A stretch of 9,542 bases of DNA from Pseudomonadota bacterium. Lineage in GTDB: Bacteria; Pseudomonadota; Alphaproteobacteria; JAKJEU01. The translations under genes were made by a program, and so were the position numbers. Positions 6,814 to 9,542 of this stretch are shown piece after piece; positions within the stretch are counted from its first letter, which is position 1; the number at the start of each line of letters is the position of its first letter. The DNA lies in the NCBI GenBank assembly GCA_022705265.1, contig JAKJEU010000044.1, positions 1 through 9,542 on the forward strand, in the 5' to 3' direction. The notes beneath the pieces are model-generated. The model did no database searches and was not told the DNA's origin. It worked only from the letters and a program-made list of their open reading frames with translations.

Positions 6814-7443
6814 TTATACGGGCTGCTTGTAATTGACGACATTTTCAAAGAAATTAGGGAAAAGATTATAAACAGAAGTTCCAACTTTTTCACTAAAATA
6901 TTCTTTTAATTTAAAAGCATGCCTCCACCGTTTGATTTCTCGATCATCTGCTGGATATCTTAAAGCTATGTTAATGCATCTTTGTTCAAGCAATAATATA
7001 CCTTTATCAGTTGCAAGCATATCACATAATTGAACCAGCCTATCATAATCGTCATATTCACACGATTTTACAAAATTTTCGATAAATTCGTTGTCGATGT
7101 CAGAACAGTCGTCACCATAACAAAAAACCTCGTCTTTATTAGGAAAAGAATGAGTAAGGCAAATTTTTGCCACATCATCAAAACCATTTTCCATCAAAAA
7201 ACGATAACCGTTTATAGTATGTTGTTTTCCAACTTGAATTTTACCTTGGAATCTTCTTCCAATATCGTGAAGCAAACCGCAAACATATGCCTTATCCACA
7301 TCCATATTTGGACATTTCAAAGCAATCAAGCGGCATGCTTCACCAACATTTTTGGAATGAGCAATCCAAAATCCATCACTTAAAACTTTTGCTTCTTCAA
7401 GCATTTTCAAAGCCATATCAACCGATGGATATTGGTTTGCCAT
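6814..7443 (-). CDS. HD-domain phosphohydrolase (predicted metal-dependent)
   Basis: A soluble protein of about 209 residues with a single HD fold and no membrane segment. Counting from the ATG at 7449, the metal-ligand pattern is complete: His31 (AHSKNV), His61-Asp62 (LLHDIGRR), His77 (QHTINGYRF), His100 (LTHSFPN) and Asp143 (LCDMLATDKG). Such enzymes usually hydrolyse phosphate esters of nucleotides; the substrate here is unknown. Two in-frame ATGs exist, at 7449 and 7443. AGGA (7450-7453) touches the first but is 6 nt before the second, so 7443 is the better start. It is 10 nt after the infC stop (4 nt if 7449 is used) and 2 nt before the permease gene, so a role in nucleotide or purine salvage is a fair inference. 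The GLLHDIGRRF and ICLTHSFP blocks recall proteins common in Firmicutes, so transfer is possible. Confidence 0.88.
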   Translation of the reverse strand: MANQYPSVDMALKMLEEAKVLSDGFWIAHSKNVGEACRLIALKCPNMDVDKAYVCGLLHDIGRRFQGKIQVGKQHTINGYRFLMENGFDDVAKICLTHSFPNKDEVFCYGDDCSDIDNEFIENFVKSCEYDDYDRLVQLCDMLATDKGILLLEQRCINIALRYPADDREIKRWRHAFKLKEYFSEKVGTSVYNLFPNFFENVVNYKQPV

Positions 7444-7453
7444 ATTCATTCCT

Positions 7454-7987
7454 TTATTTTTGTACCATAATCATGGCGATTTGTTTACCTTCGAGTTTAG
7501 CAGGGACTTCAACCTTTGCTACATCTTCCAAAGCTGTTACACATTTTTGCATAACATCAAGACCAAGATCTTGTCTTGCAATTTCTCTTCCTTTGAAACG
7601 AAGGGTAAATTTAACTTTATCCCCATCTTCAAGGAAAGCTTTTGCTTTATTAACCTTAACATTGAAATCATGATCTTCGATAGAGGTACTAAGTTTAATT
7701 TCTTTGACTTCGACGACTTTTTGTTTCTTCTTAGCCTCAGCTTTTTTCTTAGCCAACTCGTATTTATATTTTCCGATATCAAGTATCTTACAAACGGGAG
7801 GATTAGCATTTGGGGAAATTTCCACCAAATCCAAACCCGCTTCATATGCAAGAGATATAGCCTTTTTCACAGGCACAACCCCAATATTTTCACCATCTGC
7901 ACCGATTAATCTTACTTCTTTAGATGTAATCATTTCATTAGCACGTGGACCATCTTTGCCCAGAGATGCCGATTGTTCTTCTTTAAT
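7454..7987 (-). CDS. infC: Translation initiation factor IF-3 with probable ATT start
   Basis: IF3 binds the 30S subunit, prevents premature 50S joining and checks the start codon and initiator tRNA. The N-terminal domain (GPRANEMITSKEVRLI, then GLDLVEISPNANPPVCKILD), the lysine-rich linker AKKKAEAKKKQK and the C-terminal domain (VKEIKLS, DKVKFTLRFKGREIA, LEGKQIAMIMV) are all present. The first in-frame ATG (8002) has no Shine-Dalgarno before it; instead GGAGG lies at 7996-8000, overlapping that ATG and 8 nt before ATT at 7985-7987. Starting there gives 177 residues opening with Lys-Glu-Glu, much as E. coli infC starts at AUU followed by AAA. An ATA at 7988-7990 is a second possibility. It lies 24 nt after the thrS stop and 10 nt (or 4 nt) before the HD gene; rpmI and rplT do not follow. 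Confidence 0.95.
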   Translation of the reverse strand: MKEEQSASLGKDGPRANEMITSKEVRLIGADGENIGVVPVKKAISLAYEAGLDLVEISPNANPPVCKILDIGKYKYELAKKKAEAKKKQKVVEVKEIKLSTSIEDHDFNVKVNKAKAFLEDGDKVKFTLRFKGREIARQDLGLDVMQKCVTALEDVAKVEVPAKLEGKQIAMIMVQK

Positions 7988-8000
7988 TATCTGTCCCTCC
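7985..8000 (-). promoter_or_regulatory. infC Shine-Dalgarno and rare ATT start codon
   Basis: GGAGG (7996-8000) is followed after 8 nt by ATT-AAA. Rare start codons on infC let IF3 repress its own synthesis, because IF3 rejects non-canonical starts. The ATG at 8000-8002 would place this Shine-Dalgarno inside the coding region, with only A/T upstream. Confidence 0.7.
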
Positions 8001-8011
8001 ATTAATTATTA

Positions 8012-9542
8012 TTAATATTTAACATTTGGCAATTTTGCTTCGATTTTCAAAGCTTCCAATGCCTCACTAAACCCGATAAACTCTTGCTTATCAGAACCTA
8101 TTCTTCTGATTGCAACGGTTTTTTGTTCGGCTTCTTTTTTGCCAACCGCCATAATCATAGGAATCTTCTTTGCTGAATGTTCTCTGACTTTATAAGAAAT
8201 TTTTTCATTTCTTAAATCAATTTCAGCTCTTATTCCGTTTTGTCTCAAAGTTTCAACAACCTCTTTTGCATAATCATCAACATCACTTGTAATGCTTGCA
8301 ACCACAACTTGCACAGGAGCAATCCACAAAGGAAGTCTTCCCATACACATTTCAAGATATGCACCCAAAAATCTTTCAACAGAACCAAACAAAGCTCGGT
8401 GAAGCATGATTGGACGATGTTTTGCCCCATCATCACCGATATAAGATATATTGAATCTTTCTGGTAAATTAAGGTCAGCTTGCAAAGTTCCAAGTTGCCA
8501 TTTTCTTCCAATCGCATCTTTTACCTTGAAATCAAGCTTAGGACCATAGAATGCCCCGTCGCCTTCGTTAACTGTGTACTTAAAGCCCATATGAGTAAGT
8601 GCATCAGCCAAACCATCTTCAAGTCTGTCCCATAATGCATCATCACCAATTTTCTTTTCAGGGCGAGTTGAAAGATAAATTTCGACCTCTCCTAAATCAA
8701 AACATTTGTAAATATCAAGCATAAGTTTCACAACTGTTTGGCATTCTTCTTCAAATTGTTCAGGAGTACAGAAAATATGAGCATCATCTTGAGTGAATGA
8801 ACGAACTCTTAAAAGCCCGTGCAATGCGCCTGATGCTTCGAATCTGTGAACTTTTCCAAATTCAGCCACCTTTAAAGGCAAATCTTTATAACTTACAATG
8901 CCTTGTTTGTAATAAAGCAAACCACCTGGGCAATTCATAGGCTTAACCGCAAATGTTCTTTCCTCAATTTCTGTGGTGAACATATTTTCTTTATACCAAT
9001 CCCAGTGACCAGAAGTTTCCCACAAAACTTTATCCATGATTTGTGGTGTGTTAATTTCGATATAACCTGATTGTTCTTGTCTTTTTCTCATGTAATCAAT
9101 CATGTTAAGATAAAGTTTAAAGCCTCTTGGGTGCCAGAAAACATCACCTGGTGCAACTTCTTCGAAATGGAATAAGTCCATATCTTTACCCAACTTTCTG
9201 TGGTCTCTTTTTTCTGCTTCTTCAAGCATTGTAAGATATGCATTAAGCTCGTCTTTTGTGCTCCACGCTGTACCATAAATTCTTTGTAATTGAGGCCTTG
9301 TTGAATCCCCTCTCCAATAAGCTCCTGCTAATTTCATAAGTTTAAAGTTTTTGCCAACTTCCTTAGTAGAAGCAAGATGAGGTCCACGGCATAAATCAAC
9401 AAAGTTACCTTGACGGAAAATTGTAATTTTTTCACCATCTGGTAAATCGTTAATTAATTCAACTTTAAATTTTTCGCCCATATCAGCAAACATTTTCAAA
9501 GCTTGTTCTTTTGAAATTTCTTCGCCAACGATTTTTTCATCG
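8012..9542 (-). CDS. thrS: Threonyl-tRNA synthetase, 5' end cut by window
   Basis: Class II synthetase that charges tRNA(Thr) and hydrolyses mis-made Ser-tRNA(Thr). The reading frame stays open to the right edge: 509 residues are visible of about 640 usual, so the TGS domain and the start of the editing domain lie outside. The visible part begins within the editing domain, whose CRGPH motif is at visible residues 51-55. Motif 1 lies around the HPRGFKLYLNMIDYM stretch. Motif 2 is at HRFEASGALHGLLRVRSFTQ. Motif 3 surrounds LHRALFGSVERFLG. The catalytic zinc ligands are Cys204, His255 and His381 of the visible part. The anticodon-binding domain follows from about LPLWIAPVQVVV. A TTG at 9497-9499 is internal, not a start. 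It leads the operon with infC. Confidence 0.98.
   Translation of the reverse strand, partial: DEKIVGEEISKEQALKMFADMGEKFKVELINDLPDGEKITIFRQGNFVDLCRGPHLASTKEVGKNFKLMKLAGAYWRGDSTRPQLQRIYGTAWSTKDELNAYLTMLEEAEKRDHRKLGKDMDLFHFEEVAPGDVFWHPRGFKLYLNMIDYMRKRQEQSGYIEINTPQIMDKVLWETSGHWDWYKENMFTTEIEERTFAVKPMNCPGGLLYYKQGIVSYKDLPLKVAEFGKVHRFEASGALHGLLRVRSFTQDDAHIFCTPEQFEEECQTVVKLMLDIYKCFDLGEVEIYLSTRPEKKIGDDALWDRLEDGLADALTHMGFKYTVNEGDGAFYGPKLDFKVKDAIGRKWQLGTLQADLNLPERFNISYIGDDGAKHRPIMLHRALFGSVERFLGAYLEMCMGRLPLWIAPVQVVVASITSDVDDYAKEVVETLRQNGIRAEIDLRNEKISYKVREHSAKKIPMIMAVGKKEAEQKTVAIRRIGSDKQEFIGFSEALEALKIEAKLPNVKY

Noticed and set aside
7030..7383. 117-codon plus-strand frame opposite the HD gene
   Set aside because: Fully antisense to a gene with an intact metal-binding pattern; no recognisable protein and no promoter.
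7460..8015. Long open frames on the plus strand opposite infC (149 and 103 codons)
   Set aside because: They lie antisense to a clearly conserved gene, have Phe/Ser-rich translations typical of reversed Lys-rich coding DNA, and show no family motif or ribosome binding site.
9497..9499. TTG as the start of thrS
   Set aside because: The frame stays open to the window edge with typical ThrRS sequence upstream, and about 130 residues of the family length are still missing.

Overview
The window reads as a conserved stretch of an AT-rich bacterial chromosome, with every protein gene on the minus strand. The ribosomal proteins S12 and S7, EF-G and IF3 look alphaproteobacterial by eye: S12 opens MPTINQLIRK, S7 opens MARRRSAEKRE and ends AFSHYKW, and IF3 carries a GPRANEMI block. 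A free-living or host-associated low-GC alphaproteobacterium, such as a gut lineage, fits better than an obligate intracellular one, because the window also carries a maltodextrin enzyme and two purine permeases. This placement is inference and no phylogeny was run.

In the direction of transcription (right to left), the first unit is a tight five-gene run: thrS (5' end outside the window), infC, an HD-domain phosphohydrolase gene, and two tandem AzgA/PbuG-type purine permease genes. Gaps are about 2 to 24 nt, so they are probably co-transcribed, which joins translation genes to a purine-salvage-like module. rpmI-rplT, which often follow infC, are absent here. infC most likely starts at a rare ATT codon: a strong Shine-Dalgarno lies after the first in-frame ATG.

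The spacer at 4030-4171 holds two consecutive hairpins. The second is a strong intrinsic terminator only when read on the plus strand, and a perfect TTGACA lies upstream on that strand. This suggests a small plus-strand RNA between the permease operon and the next gene. That gene is a divergent 4-alpha-glucanotransferase (GH77, malQ-like) that keeps the three catalytic carboxylates but has lost several usually conserved neighbours.

The last unit is the str operon, rpsL-rpsG-fusA, with its own good promoter just after malQ. fusA runs off the left edge. Its layout is unusual: the rpsL-rpsG spacer is only 24 nt, while the 125-nt rpsG-fusA spacer can fold almost end to end into a long hairpin followed by a short U run. 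This is a candidate attenuator or autoregulatory site. No tRNA, rRNA, CRISPR array, insertion sequence or transposase was seen.
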